Assembly (NCBI GenBank): GCA_030435675.1
Contig: CM059623.1
Span: forward strand, 14,292,092 to 14,356,091
Length of the DNA: 64,000 nt
Origin: Steinernema hermaphroditum
Taxonomy: Eukaryota; Nematoda; Chromadorea; Rhabditida; Steinernematidae
Direction of reading: 5' to 3'
Position 1 is the stretch's first letter, and every line of letters starts with the position of its first letter. The position numbers and the translations under genes are program-made. Shown here in pieces: positions 22,186-33,671 of the stretch. A model generated the notes under the pieces. It did no database searches. It was not told the origin of the DNA and saw only the letters and a program-made list of their open reading frames with translations.

Positions 22186-22935
22186 GCGCAAATGTCCTAG
22201 TACCTTCTTCGGTACTAGGACATTTGCGCCACCGACACTTGCGCCACCGACATTTGCGCCACAGACATTTGCGCCACAGACATTTGCGCCACAGACATTT
22301 GCGCCACAGACATTTGCGCCACTTTTCTGGTCTCACCACAAAAAGCTTTTTACGAATCCCTTTAATTGATAACTGGAGTAGGAACGGTAAGTAGTGAGCT
22401 GTGTTCGATACTTTCTGTGTCTCACCATGTAAGCTACGACTAGGACATATAAGAATAAACTTAAAAATCGCAAACAAAAATTTGAGTCACAGCCTGTGTC
22501 TCACAAATGCACGAGTTTGAGTTTATAAAATTCAGATCAAATTCCTAATCTTGAATTTCGTGTTTTCGGGCACGCATAAAATCAATAGGTATGAGCCTAA
22601 GCCAAGCCTGGATGTTAGGTCATTAGGCCATGGCTCGCAATATTAAACATCTAGGCATGTTCCTAAGGCAAACCTAGGTCTACGACATGAGCAAAGAGGA
22701 GGGCTCGCTTCGCTTGCTGAAACCTCAGTGACATGCGCCTAGACATCTGAACACAACATGCTCTCCGTTTAAAATTTAAAAGTATTGGGCGTAAAAAAAC
22801 CAGAAAAGTGGCGCAAATGTCTGTGGCGCAAATGTCTGTGGCGCAAATGTCAGTGGCGCAAATGTCGGTGGCGCAAATGTCAGTGGCGCAAATGTCGGTG
22901 GCGCAAATGTCCGTGGCGCAAATGTCCGAGCACCG
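22184..22935. mobile_element. Foldback element with 15-base repeat arms
   Basis: The left arm (about 22184-22338) is seven direct copies of ACATTTGCGCCACAG-type units preceded by one inverted copy around CTAGTACCTTCTTCGGTACTAG. The right arm (about 22798-22930) is eight copies in reverse-complement orientation (GTGGCGCAAATGTCT). The arms meet the 460-base loop through inverted GCGCCACTTTTCTGGT / ACCAGAAAAGTGGCGC. There is no coding capacity in the loop. The structure matches foldback-type transposons. Confidence 0.8.
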
Positions 22936-23538
22936 TTTTCTTCTACCGCACGGTAGACCGAAAACACATAAAAGTGCTTTATTTCATCACCACCGTGCAA
23001 GACCTTTCCCACCCTTTCAAGTGTACGCATAAAATGCCTCTGTATGCTCCGTTAGTATTCCATTTTATCGTCACTAAGGTGAAGGACATCGACTAAGCCG
23101 CAATCAGAGGGAAATGGAACTTCGTCTGGAAGGTCGCGAATGACTCGTAAGCTCTGACAAGTGGTCAATCTGAATCGAAGAACGCCTGGGTACCAGAAGA
23201 TGGCGACCAGAAACCAGGTAACGATACCGACTCGTTCATGTTCTTTTGGCATTTAACAATAATACATGACGAGCAACCCTCAATACAGCAGCCACCAACT
23301 ACGGTAGCTATATGTAATTTCTTCCACGAGCCGACGCTAGCATCGCAATCGATCTGCCTGTTTTCGGCATCGTCCTCCTTCCAAGATCGTTTTTGTTTGC
23401 ACATCGCATCGCAAAGAACTGTCCGATCGCGGGCCGCGCCAACGTGTCCCTTCCTCACCGGCCTTCCTTCGTGTGACGCGACGTGTGTGGCCGTCTTTCT
23501 CTCTGTTGTCAGTTCTTCCTCAGCTTCGTCTTTCTACA

Positions 23539-24490
23539 ATGCTGATCCGAATCGCGCTTCTTTCGATCTCCGCCTGCTTCTTCGGAGTCCAAGCTGCTGT
23601 TGCTAACGCAAAATGTGGAGGTAGACATGAAAAGTCGTCGATCTTGATCAATAGCTCAACTTTCAGCTTGTGTGATGCTTGTCAATGAGCTCGAAGCGGG
23701 CGTCCAGTCGGTGGATCCGAAAAAGATGATCCAAGTTGGCAGTTTTCGTGTTGATGGAAAGGGAAATCAGAAAGGACTGAATGAGGTATGTCAAAGAAAT
23801 CGACTTACTTTGAAATCGCTTCTTAATCACATTAATATGAGTCAAGAATTCTGTGTAAATCTGACATCGAGCAGCGTCCAAAATCCGACAGTTTTCTAGC
23901 AATTCCCCAAACCATCAAAGTCGAAAATCCGCTATAAACGAATGAACGATATAGCCATGCTATTCACTAACATTGTGGAACATTTCTTAGCGTATTTTTC
24001 AGTCATCTTTAGAGCCAAAAAGGCTAAGATAGAAGTTATGATCTTTTTGGCCAATGCTTCATCTTACAGATTCCCTATGCCCGTTCGGAAACGCACCTTG
24101 TTGAACTCCTCGACAACATCTGCGACAAATCCAAGGACTACGTGTCCGCCGCCCACCCAACTACAGGCAAAACTGTTTTCGTGAAGAAACAGACTGCCGA
24201 CCATCTCCATCTCAAATCGGACGCGTCCCAATCGAGCAAGTTGGCCAATGCCTGCCACGATTTTATCGATGATCATGAGGATGGGTAAGCGATCCATTTC
24301 TGATATATCCTGATATATTTAATGTACATTCAGTCTGGTGAAGTTCTTGAAAGTGGAACATGAGAACCCAGTCAGAGGCTTCTGCCATCAGGAAACTAGC
24401 TCCTGCACATCCGTGGACGTCACTCCATTCCCCGAAGAGAGTCCAGAACCCGAAGATTCGGAGGAGGACGACGAGAACGACGAATTGTAA
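23539..24490 (+). CDS. CNPY2: Canopy-family (CNPY2-like) ER saposin-type protein, 190 aa
   Basis: Exons 23539..23620, 23667..23785, 24070..24284 and 24334..24490 total 573 bases. A signal peptide (LIRIALLSISACFFGVQA) leads into CGACVMLVNELE and the family block VDPKKMIQVGSFRVDGKGNQ, then PYARSETHLVELLDNICDK, a later ACHDFIDDHED and GFCHQETSSC. The six cysteines fit the Canopy saposin-like fold. The C-terminus is acidic and ends NDEL, an ER-retrieval signal in place of the usual HDEL or KDEL. Canopy proteins act as ER co-chaperones for membrane receptors. Assignment is strong. Confidence 0.93.
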
Positions 24491-24661
24491 CGATGGAACA
24501 TGTTGGAACTAATAAGTCTTTCGCATCTGTGATAGGAATTTCCTAATTTATTAAATTAAAATTCGTTTTTCTTTCTTTCGTATGCACAACTCGCGAGAAG
24601 AAGGTTCTACTGACAGCGGCGCTAGGCGAGGGGTCACGGAAGCATCGAAGTGTGTATGTGG

Positions 24662-24677
24662 TGGGGGGGGGGGGGGG
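24662..24677 (+). repeat. Poly-G tract
   Basis: About 16 consecutive G residues between two convergent genes; a likely assembly-sensitive or slippage-prone site. Confidence 0.9.
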
Positions 24678-24697
24678 TTAAGCGAACGATCCATAAG

Positions 24698-26917
24698 TTA
24701 GTTACCCGAAGAGTGAGAGAAGAACGGAGCTGAGTCCCTGAAACGATAAGATGTCTTTAGATGGACAAAGTCGAAGGCCAACCTATTAAGCAATGTATGG
24801 CACACTTGGCACACGGGCGCCAGTCGCCGCTGGGGACCGGATGGAATGGTTTGTGAGACGCACGGCGCGCAGAACACTTTGCCGCAGTGACAGCAGTGTC
24901 GCTTGGCACCTCGTTGTTTTGGAGGGAACGGCGCTTCGCAGCCGTTGCAGTTGAAGACGTCGTCGTCGAATTGCCATCGGACCTGTAATTGACATGATGA
25001 GGGTACGAGAATATGAAGGTTTTTAGAATTGTTCAGCGAGAACCTGCATCACGCTTTAGGGCCTCATCAATGCCGGCCGCAGCTGCATGGGTCTTCTTAA
25101 AGGTCTCAAAGAGTTCCATGACTTATAGAGAGCTCCCTTTGCCAAGTTTTGAGTATACTTTGTGTGAGCAATGAACTAACCTCCTGCTCCGCAGCACGAA
25201 TCTTCTCCAGTTGAATCTGCAAGCTCTGTGACAGCTTAACGAAGTCTTTTTGAACAGCTTCCGATGTGTCCAGCTCGCTCTGAAGGGCCGTGTTTCTAAT
25301 CCGTAACGCCGTCACGTTCTTCTCGAGTTCGACGCGCTCCGTCTGAAGCGCCTTCACCTGACCTTCAAGGTCGGTTATCATGGCCCGCAACTCTGCCGTC
25401 TGACGGTCCATCTCGTCGGCTCGCTGCGAAACGTCGCCCATCTCCGAGATTTGCGACCTGGCAATTCCGAGCGCTTTCTGCGTATCGTTCACCCTGGCGG
25501 TGAGCGCCTCCTCCAGCGCCTTGCGACCCCTGTCGTCTTCCTCCATTTGCTCCTTGAGCAAAACGATCTCGTCCTGCAGAGCGCTGACATGGTGCTCTTT
25601 GGCTGCTCGCGTCTCGATGAGCTCTTCTCGCAATTGTAGGCAGACATACTGTAGCTGGTCGAGCTCTTGCGGCAGTTCGATGGTCTGCGACTGCATTTCG
25701 CTGGCGGTTTGTCGATTGGCTCCGAGCAGCTTGTGGTATCTGAAGTGATTTGTACTAGGGTCATTGTCTAAAGAGTTCAAACCTACTTCAAAGTCAATGT
25801 TCTCATGTCACTCTGCAGTTTTCGGTGCATTTTCCTTTCGTACTCCATGGCGCGAGTATGTTCCATACGATACGTTTCCTGGTCCATCTTGAGTTTGGCG
25901 ACCTTTTCGAGGAGGTTCTGGTGGCCGGTGATGGCGTTTCGAATGCTTGTCTATAAGAGGCTCGATATGACATGATCTTAAAAGGCTTCAAGATACTGAG
26001 CCAATGAGCAAGCTCACTTCAAAATAAAAAAAAATAGGCACACTAGGTCAATTGGAGTCGACCAATTTCTTAAATATCGAATGTACCGTCAAACTCTAGC
26101 TAAATCTTAGAGATGGATACAGGAATAATCATACATTTCCAGCTAAGACAAGGCTGAAACGTTTTTGAAAGATCTCAAAATCTAAGCTTTCTACGACGAT
26201 TTGTTTCTTACTGGTTTCCAGTGTTCGGATCCGAATTTATCTGTGATTTAAAGTAGATATTTACATAAATCTTTGTATAAGTTTGGAAACAGTCCTACCT
26301 CACTTTCCGCCGATAAACTCCTCATCTTCGTCTCCAGCTCATTCCTGTAGAGCCTCTCTCCGGACAACTCCGTCTGATAGCGATCGGAAAGCGACTGCGC
26401 GGCAGCCAGCTGCTCTTTCAGATCGGCCTCCGATTCCCGAAGCTTCGCTACAACAGCTTCGCACTTCGGGCAGGCATCGTCATGCGAAGTCGGCGCTGGA
26501 CTCTCTGGGGGACTGTCTCCGGCACTGCCGATATCGGCCTGAAATTAGGTGTTTCGTCGATGCCAATGTGAACGTCAGGCCTACAGGAGTCGGGCTCGTT
26601 TCGTCGGGAAGCGCCGCGTTCTCCGATGGCGCGGCGTCCATCTCGTTCTTCTCGGTCGATTCTGAGTTGCGTTCAACAGTGTCGATCTCCCATCGGCGAG
26701 GTGATGGAGAAGGAGATCGATTCTCTGGAAGCGAAGGCGGCGAGTCGGCCTTCTGTGTGGGAGAACGTGGCGAAGAAACGAAGTCCGTGCCAGCACGCTT
26801 TTCTTCGGTTCGGCCGCTCGGCGATCTCTGCACGAGTCGCCTGATGGATGAGGCGATGGACGAGCGACGATCTTCACTGAATATACTTTGACTCATCAGA
26901 GATGTGGGCGTTTTCAT
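24698..26917 (-). CDS. rabn-5: Rabaptin-5-like Rab5 effector with C-terminal FYVE finger, 526 aa
   Basis: Exons 26917..26585, 26538..26299, 25950..25787, 25739..25181 and 24982..24698 total 1581 bases. After a Ser/Pro-rich N-terminus (two nearby ATGs, 26917 or 26896) comes a CPKC pair and a long coiled coil (about residues 120-430) holding the rabaptin block IELPQELDQLQYVCLQLREE and a coiled region rich in leucine heptads. The C-terminus is a FYVE-type zinc finger: RWQFDDDVFNCNGC, RHCCHCGKVFCAPC and CQVCHTLL. Rabaptin links Rab5 and Rab4 on early endosomes and supports fusion. The family is clear; the last intron boundary was set by continuity of QEVRWQF. Confidence 0.85.
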
Positions 26918-27605
26918 TATGAAGCAGGGTGATCTGTCTGAGACCGAAGTGAACTTCTACTAGAGAGCCGGTAGAAGTCGAAAAGAGGAAACGTTGAAAA
27001 GAGAGGATACTTATTGGAACTAAACATTTTGCGATGCTTCAGTCCTCCTTGGCATTGCTTCTAGGGAGTCCTTTTGAAGTTTGAAGTGAAGTCACATCTA
27101 AAACTCTGAACGCAATTCAGGAGAACAAGCGATATTTCTGAACAATACATATTTACATTTGGGCAAAAGGGTGAACAAGGACTTTTTTACACATGTCTTC
27201 TATATGATAGCCTGCGCTTTTTGTCATAGTGTTAAGAATTCCTGGAAACTGAGGTTGAAACATAGGCTGCGAGCGAGCTCTGTATTCACTGTTTGGAACG
27301 GGTCTAACATCCGTGCTTGGCCTAAGCTCCGGCTCAGGCTTCAGCTCGTATACCCTAGTCGTGTCTTGCTTATGCTTAGTCATGTGTGTAAGTGCAGTGA
27401 GCGGCACCAAGTCATCACGCCATCTTGTCCGCGGTCTTTCTAGTGGTCTTGTTATTGGCAGACGCTGTTGCTACCGCTGAGCCATCCGTGCTAAGTGATT
27501 TATTGTACACAACGCGGATGTTATATACAGTCTTAAACATAAACACAGACGGCAGCATTCCTCCGCAAACGTGCCGTCTTTTAAACATACAAAGTGGATG
27601 CCGCG
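26918..27605. other. Intergenic DNA
   Basis: No gene seen. A signal-peptide-like plus-strand stretch near 27430-27490 lacks a usable ATG. Confidence 0.5.
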
Positions 27606-27785
27606 CTAGAGAAGCGACAAGTCGTTACAGACGCCATTCTTCCAGTTGCCGCGACATTTTTCGAGAGCTTCATTGGCTAGCTTCCAAGCGAAGTACCATT
27701 TGCGCTTTTTCGCTTCTTCCATGACGTCGGCGAACTTCGCTACTCCTCGCAGCCATTCGTTGCTCGTCGAGGAGTCACACACCGA
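27606..27785 (-). mobile_element. RTE-type LINE fragment
   Basis: Encodes NEWLRGVAKFADVMEEAKKRKW then YFAWKLANEALEK, matching the same C-terminal region as the LINE at 17852 (WLRGVTKFTDVVEAAKKRKW). Both ends are missing; no tail or target duplication. Confidence 0.8.
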
Positions 27786-28065
27786 CAACCCTTGGTTAAT
27801 CAGTGCTTTGTTAATAAATCTTAAATAGAGTCAAGACTCCGAATTTGGACTAGCGTATTGAAAGGAGTCGAACGATTCGTTTGCTCTCCGCTTTCAGTGC
27901 CATGGTGTTTTAACTGCGCAAGATATTAGGTGCCCTCGCTCAGACACCAGCGAGAAAAAGAGGTTTAAAGTTAACACAGCGGGGTATACATATACGAGTA
28001 TGTTGGCACGAAATGCCCAAAAATTTTTTTTGCGCTGCACATGTCTGTTCAAGGCGCGATAACTG

Positions 28066-28171
28066 CCTTTCATACGTTGTGAAGTAGCGTGGAAAAGAAA
28101 GAACGAAGCGAGGATTCGAACCAGTGACCTCCTAGAAACATGGAAACCAGGTGACTTACCCATTGCACAGA
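28066..28171 (-). repeat. tRNA-derived SINE, copy 1
   Basis: On the minus strand it reads an A-box-like TGTGCAATGGGTAAGT, then a B box GGTTCGAATCC at the spacing of a tRNA gene, then a tail TTTCTTTTCC..CTACTTCACAACGTATGAAAGG. The same tRNA-like head plus the same tail occur at 42401-42508. Confidence 0.7.
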
Positions 28172-28189
28172 GAGGGGATAATCATTTCG

Positions 28190-28727
28190 GCTCCAAAGTC
28201 GGAATTTGGGAAACCCAAATTACAGAGTGAGTGATATCGTGGACTTGTATGGATAACACAACATCACCTACACCGCGGAAGTCATTCGAAGGTGCATTCA
28301 CAAGTACAAGGACGCGATCAAAGTTTACGACGACATCACGCTAAACAAAATGGATGACGTTAGTTTTGGCTTGTCCCAGCACGACATCACTATGTTTTGT
28401 ACAGTTCTTTGAAGAGCTTGTCCAAGCGATGTACTGCAACGACGAATACCACGTCTCCTACTTCCTTCTGCACTATCTCCACTTGAGAGCTGGCCTCGGA
28501 TTGGCCAGAGTAGCGGTGAGAAAGCTGTATCCAAACTGCGAGAAGTTTGCCCAGAGTACGTTTTGAGATGTGAGGCAGTGCATTTTCGGATATTCGTTTC
28601 AGTTCCCGAGGTCAAGAAGTTCTACATGCAACATAGAGGAGAGAACCCGCGATCACTGACGACGTTGAAAGAGTTCTCGGAACTCATCAACTGGTTGAAG
28701 TTCGAGGGAAAATTGAAGGTCGAGTGA
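28190..28727 (+). pseudogene. Family S copy, 5'-truncated pseudogene
   Basis: Matches exons 3 to 5 of the copy at 32.8-33.7 kb: exon 3 part to about 28358, exon 4 28405..28555 (151 bases) and exon 5 28603..28727. Exon 3 has an in-frame TAA where the others read CGG CAA or CGG AAA (LYG stop HN), the first two exons are absent, and the SINE lies immediately 5'. The end is shortened to KLKVE. Confidence 0.85.
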
Positions 28728-29041
28728 ACTAGAATGGACTAGAATCGCCAACAACCGCTCCACGTTATGTTAACCGCATTCGGCAATAAAATCTTTCTTT
28801 TTTAAGTCTTGTTTAACTGTCTTTTGAGTTATCTATCCACTTCGATCGGTCGGCAAACTTTATGCGACGTTCCTTTCCAAAACGCGGTAGTTGATCAGTC
28901 ATACGTTATGACTAACCGGCCTGACTGACTCACAACGAAAAAAGAGCGAAGTGTCCGGCCGCCGATCAGTATGCTGAATACGTTCAAATCGCCTGGTGCG
29001 CCCTTCGTCGAGCAGTCACTCCAGATCGTCTCGCAGACGAA

Positions 29042-29917
29042 ATGTGGTCTGTTATATTACTCATTGCGTCTATTACGGCAAGAGCAACCGCCTACGAAGG
29101 CGCCGTTTGGGGAGCGGAACCCGGTCTGATAGTCATGGCCGGTACAAGATGCACTTATTTCCCCTTATAACTGAACCATTTAGACCTTCTTCCTAAGGTT
29201 TTCGATCTTACAACTGAAGAGGTTGTCTTGCTAAGGTCCCTTGTATGTTGCTACACTTCATCTGCGCGGTTAGCCAATACTTTTAGGTGAAGGAGGAAGC
29301 AGACATCGTCGGACAGCTTAAACCGGTTATCAGAAGTCATTACATAAGTAACCCAAATTACAGGGGCAACGATATCATAGAGTTGTATCGGAAACACAAC
29401 ATCACCCACTACATGAAATACATTCAAGGGAGCGCTCGCAAGTACCGGGACGCGATCAAAGATTACGACGATATCACGCGACGGAAAATGGATGATGTGA
29501 GTTTTTGGGTGTTCCCAGCTCAATACCACTACGTTTTGTGCAGTTCTACGAAGAGCTTGTCCAAGCGATGTTCTGCAACGACGAATACCACGTCTCCTAC
29601 TTCCTTCTGCACTATCTCCACTTGAGAGCTGGCCTCGGATTGGCCAGAATCGCGGTGAGAAAGCTGTATCCAAACTGCGAGAAGTTTGCCCAGAGTACGT
29701 TTTGAGATGTGAGATTGTGCATTTTCTGACATTCGTTTCAGTTCCCGAGGTCAAGAAGTTCTACATGCAACATAGAGGAGAGAACCCCCGATCACTGACG
29801 ACGTTGAAGGAGTTCTCGGAACTCATCAACTGGCTGAAGTTCGAGGGAAAATTGAAAATCGAGGGAAAGTCGTTAACAGCCGCTTTTCATCGCGCAAATC
29901 ACAACGTCCCGCAATGA
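29042..29917 (+). CDS. Secreted family S member, 224 aa
   Basis: Exons 29042..29141, 29184..29221, 29287..29496, 29544..29694 and 29742..29917 total 675 bases, all splice sites GT-AG. Signal peptide MWSVILLIASITARATA; helical mature chain with NDIIELYRKHNITHYMKYIQ, FYEELVQAMF, HYLHLRAGLGLAR, FAQIPEVKKFYMQHRGENPR and a basic C-terminus. It is nearly identical to the copy at 32798 in exons 3-5 and in the upstream 200 bases, showing a recent segmental duplication of about 1.1 kb. No disulphide pattern; function unknown. Confidence 0.82.
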
Positions 29918-30197
29918 AATCCGATAAATTATGTCTCTTTTGAAGACTACTACGAGTGGTTTTCTTTCGTATACACGACCGAATAGGAAATATTTGGTTG
30001 AAACATGGAAAATGAGCGTTTTTTTTTGTTCGAGTTTATTCCCATACTGTCTGTAAGCCGATGTGTGGATTGTGCTCACCACTCATGCGCGCGCCTCGGT
30101 CGACCATGTGTTTTTTTACATAATTTTTTACTCATTCATATCATATGATGAAACATTTGTCACCTCGCGATTGCGAAATGCGAAGTGATGTATAGTA

Positions 30198-31091
30198 TTG
30201 GGTTGGTGCATTGAAAATGGGCCACTTGGTAAACATCCTTTAATTTCGCCATGTTTACTCCTAAGGCATAATTGATTGGCGCGTTCTTGAGTGCAGCGAA
30301 CTCTCACCTCACAACTATGATTCACCGCTTCTCTTTTGCATTCCTCTTGATCTGGGAGGTCTATTTTCTCTTGATGGTCATTTTTTCGGCACCTCGAGAT
30401 GGCGAAGGGCGAAGTGATGTATGCGCTTCCTATGGTATTAATTATGTGATGGACAGCGATTGTCTTCAACAACATGCATCATTGGGTCTTGCCTACCGAA
30501 TGCACCTATGGTTGTCTTGGTTATATATCACAACATGAGCTAATCTCAAAAAGATGGCCTTTTCGGATCATCGGATCGGATCATGTTCCGTTAACGCCAA
30601 CGTTTCCAATTGGTGAAGTGCGGCAACAGAGAATTGGAGTAGGTCACCCTCACTCACAGCTACAATGCATGCTTAGCAACTCCACGACCTCACGCTTACT
30701 TTACGGGAATGGAGGCCAAATGTGGAAAAAGTCACACTTTGGTGCCTGAAACCTCACATTTTCAAATTGACCAGAATAGCTCTCCACTTTGAGCAGAGAG
30801 ATTCCTTTTCTGTTGTTTTTCTAGCACTCTCTTAGCTCTATCTAGTCAACATTCACACTCATCTATAGATCACGATATCAGAGGAAATAACTGCGAATAA
30901 GACAAAGAGGTCGAATATGGGACCAAAACATTTTCCGACTCCAAACCCTGTGTATTCTACGAACAAGGGATCCAGCCTTTGCCCGTGAAGTGGGCTGTAG
31001 TTGTTCAGTCAAATGGTAAATACCTTGAAGTGAAATGGTTGGAAATAAACGATCATTACAAAAGTGGCCCATTTTCACTCCACCAACCCAA
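30198..31091. mobile_element. Mariner-type non-autonomous element, 894 bp
   Basis: Inverted ends TTGGGTTGGTG.A.TGAAAATGGGCCACTT, about 30 bases with three mismatches, flanked by TA on both sides (30196..30197 and 31092..31093), the target of Tc1/mariner elements. There is no transposase frame. Related pieces occur at 8.04 kb and, partially, 36.1 kb, and a lone TTGGGTTGGGG end lies at about 45012. Confidence 0.8.
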
Positions 31092-31675
31092 TATTAATTG
31101 TGTGATGGATGGCGACAGCCTCCAACCACATACATCGTTTTTGACCCTCTCGTGTCCACAATTCTACCGGTGTGCAAAGTTTCAGCCAAATCGGCGTTTT
31201 ATCACTTGAGGGGCCTCCGTTGTTAGTTCTCCAAAAGACGAAATTCTCTCTTCTTGTATGGCAATGTATGTCCGGCCTTCGTAATCTTGCAATTGCAGTT
31301 CCTACGATCGTTATCCTGTTGAAGAATGAAGTTTCGGTCAAGACTTTGACGCGCGTTGGTCCTCCATAATGCCCACAAACTTCTGTCTGTTGAGAACACC
31401 TTCGATATGATGAATTGGGCCGATCGATTCCTGTGATCCTGCGATCATAGGGAACCGAATCTTGATGAATCGCCGACTTCCTCATTATGCAGACCCGGTC
31501 GGTGACGGGCACGAGGCCGACACTGTCGACTGCCATCAATGACTCATCGGTTAGCCATTCATAGGCAGACAGATCACTGTCTGGGACCGCCCTTGAGACA
31601 GTATCCTTGATCGTAGTCTCTCGTGAGAACGTAACGGTCTGTCGCCCCTTCATTTCACTACTTTCTCACCGCAAA

Positions 31676-32500
31676 ATGTGGCTTTTGTCTGTCCTTGCTG
31701 TAGTTCTTATTACTGGGTTTGGGGTGACGCGTGCTGAGAAATGGGGTACGGATTCATCCATCCTAAAAGTCAAAGGTAGGATACTAATTCATAGCTGAGA
31801 CTGAAACGCAATTTCAGTTTTCAACGTCACCAAATCGAACATAGAGGTGGGTATAATTTATTGAATGGCTGTGTATCGCACTTTTGAAGGTTCCTGACGA
31901 TGAGTTCCTGTCCTTAACGTTTGTGCAGATAGACATGTTTTATTCCGACAGGCGCTTCACCTCGTCAGAAATCGCCCAGCTGTGCCTGGATAATGGTGCT
32001 ACTCAATCGGCAGCGCACATCCTCGCATCTAACGATCGATTTAAGGAAGTTATCCGGGACTACGATCAGATCACGCAGCAGAAGCTGCTCACGGTGGGTC
32101 TTTTCTGTTATTCACACTATGTGTTCGGATACAAAAGGAGCTTTTATAAAAAGTATGTGAATGATTCCACTTTCAGTTCTACGAGGAGATGATACAGGCC
32201 TACTTCATCGACGATGAGTTCCATGTGTCCTACGTCCTCCTCCACTATCTTCACTTGAGAAGCGGTTTCGGAATGTCACGAAAATTGATTAGAACACTCT
32301 ATCCAAAGTGTGAGGAGTTTGCACAGAGTATGCTTCGTCCTGTGCGTTCTTTTATAGTAGTCAACATTTGTGTTTCAGTCCCCGAAGTGAGGAGGTTCTA
32401 CTTGCAACATAGAGGAGAGAACCCGCGTGCATTGGCCACTTTGAAAGAGTTTATGGAACTCATCAAGTGGTTGATTTTTGAGGAGAAATTTAAGACCTGA
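31676..32500 (+). CDS. Secreted family S member, 201 aa
   Basis: Exons 31676..31775, 31818..31846, 31890..32093, 32177..32327 and 32379..32500 total 606 bases. Signal peptide MWLLSVLAVVLITGFGVTRA. Core blocks IAQLCLDNGATQSAAHIL, FYEEMIQAYF, HYLHLRSGFGMSR, CEEFAQ and IPEVRRFYLQHRGENPR align with the neighbours, but divergence is much greater than between the 29.0 and 32.8 kb copies, so this is the older member. First exon is exactly 100 bases and fourth 151, as in the others. Function unknown. Confidence 0.85.
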
Positions 32501-32797
32501 GTGTTTAGTTCTTTGATGTTGTGTGTGCCATCCTTTTGATCCCTGTTTCCTACAACCATTTCTGCTGAAAAGTTGGGAACTTGGCGGTCTTTGTACTTCG
32601 ATTAGTTTGCAAAATTTGCACGACGTTCCTTCCGAAAGGGCAATGACAGTCATAAGTTATGAATAATCGACCTGACTCATAGCGGAAGCAGAGTGCATGT
32701 TTTGGCGTGGCCGACAACAGATCATTATGCTGAATACGTTCAAATCCTCTGGTGCGACCTCCATCGGGCATTCACTCCAGATCGTCTCCCATATGTA

Positions 32798-33671
32798 ATG
32801 TGGTCTCTTATACTGCTCGTAGGATCTGCTACGGCAATAGGAAGCGCCTACGAAGGCTCCGTTTGGGGAATGGAACCCGGTCTGATAGCCATGGACAGTA
32901 TGAGATACACTCATTTCCCATATCACTGAACCTTTTAGACTTTCTTCCTCAAACTTTCGATCTTAAACCTGAAGGGGCCTGGTTGATTCCCCTTGTATGT
33001 TGCTACAATTCTACAGCTTCACGGTTAGCCGATATTTTTAGGTTAAGAAGGACCTCGAACTCGCCGGAAAGCTTAAACCGTTTGTCAGGAGTCAATACAT
33101 GGGAAACTCAAATTACAGGGTCAAGGATGTCCTAGACTTGTATCGGCAACACAACTTCACCCACTACGTGGGATTCATTCAACGGGGCACTGATAGGTAC
33201 AAAGACGCGATCAAAGTTTACGACGATATCACGCTAAACAAAATGGATGACGTGAGTTTTGGCTGGTCCCAGCACGACATCACTATGTTTTGTACAGTTC
33301 TTTGAAGAGCTTGTCCAAGCGATGTACTGCAACGACGAATACCACGTCTCCTACTTCCTTCTGCACTATCTCCACTTGAGAGCTGGCCTCGGATTGGCCA
33401 GAATCGCGGTGAGAAAGCTGTATCCAAACTGCGAGAAGTTTGCCCAGAGTACGTTTTGAGATGTGAGATTGTGCATTTTCGGATATTCGTTTCAGTTCCC
33501 GAGGTCAAGAAGTTCTATATGCAACATAGAGGAGAGAACCCGCGATCGCTGACGACGTTGAAGGAGTTCTCGGAACTCATCAACTGGCTGAAGTTCGAGG
33601 GAAAATTGAAGATCGAGGGAAAGTCGTTAACAGCCGCTTTTCATCGCGCAAATCACAACGTTCCGCAATGA
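32798..33671 (+). CDS. Secreted family S member with GC splice donor, 224 aa
   Basis: Exons 32798..32897, 32939..32976, 33042..33251, 33298..33448 and 33496..33671 total 675 bases. The second exon keeps its 38-base length only if the donor is GC (GAAGGG|GCCTGG), whereas the sister copy at 29042 has GAAGAG|GTTGTC at the same place; the nearest GT would shift the frame. Signal peptide MWSLILLVGSATAIGSA. Exons 3-5 are almost identical to the sister. Either a functional GC-AG intron or a gene on the way out. Confidence 0.68.

Noticed and set aside
22808..23032. Open frames of VAQMS/WRKCL repeats
   Set aside because: Translation of the 15-base repeat arm of the foldback element, not a protein.
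25020..25140. Extra exon in the rabaptin-like gene
   Set aside because: Its only open frame cannot be joined to the FYVE exon in phase, whereas direct joining gives the expected QEVRWQF junction.
27425..27500. Signal-peptide-like plus-strand stretch as a first exon of a family S gene
   Set aside because: No ATG in frame and no similarity to the first exons of the other copies.
31075..31653. 192-codon minus-strand open frame
   Set aside because: Spans the end of the mariner-type element and the upstream region of a family S gene; no domain, signal peptide or splice support.
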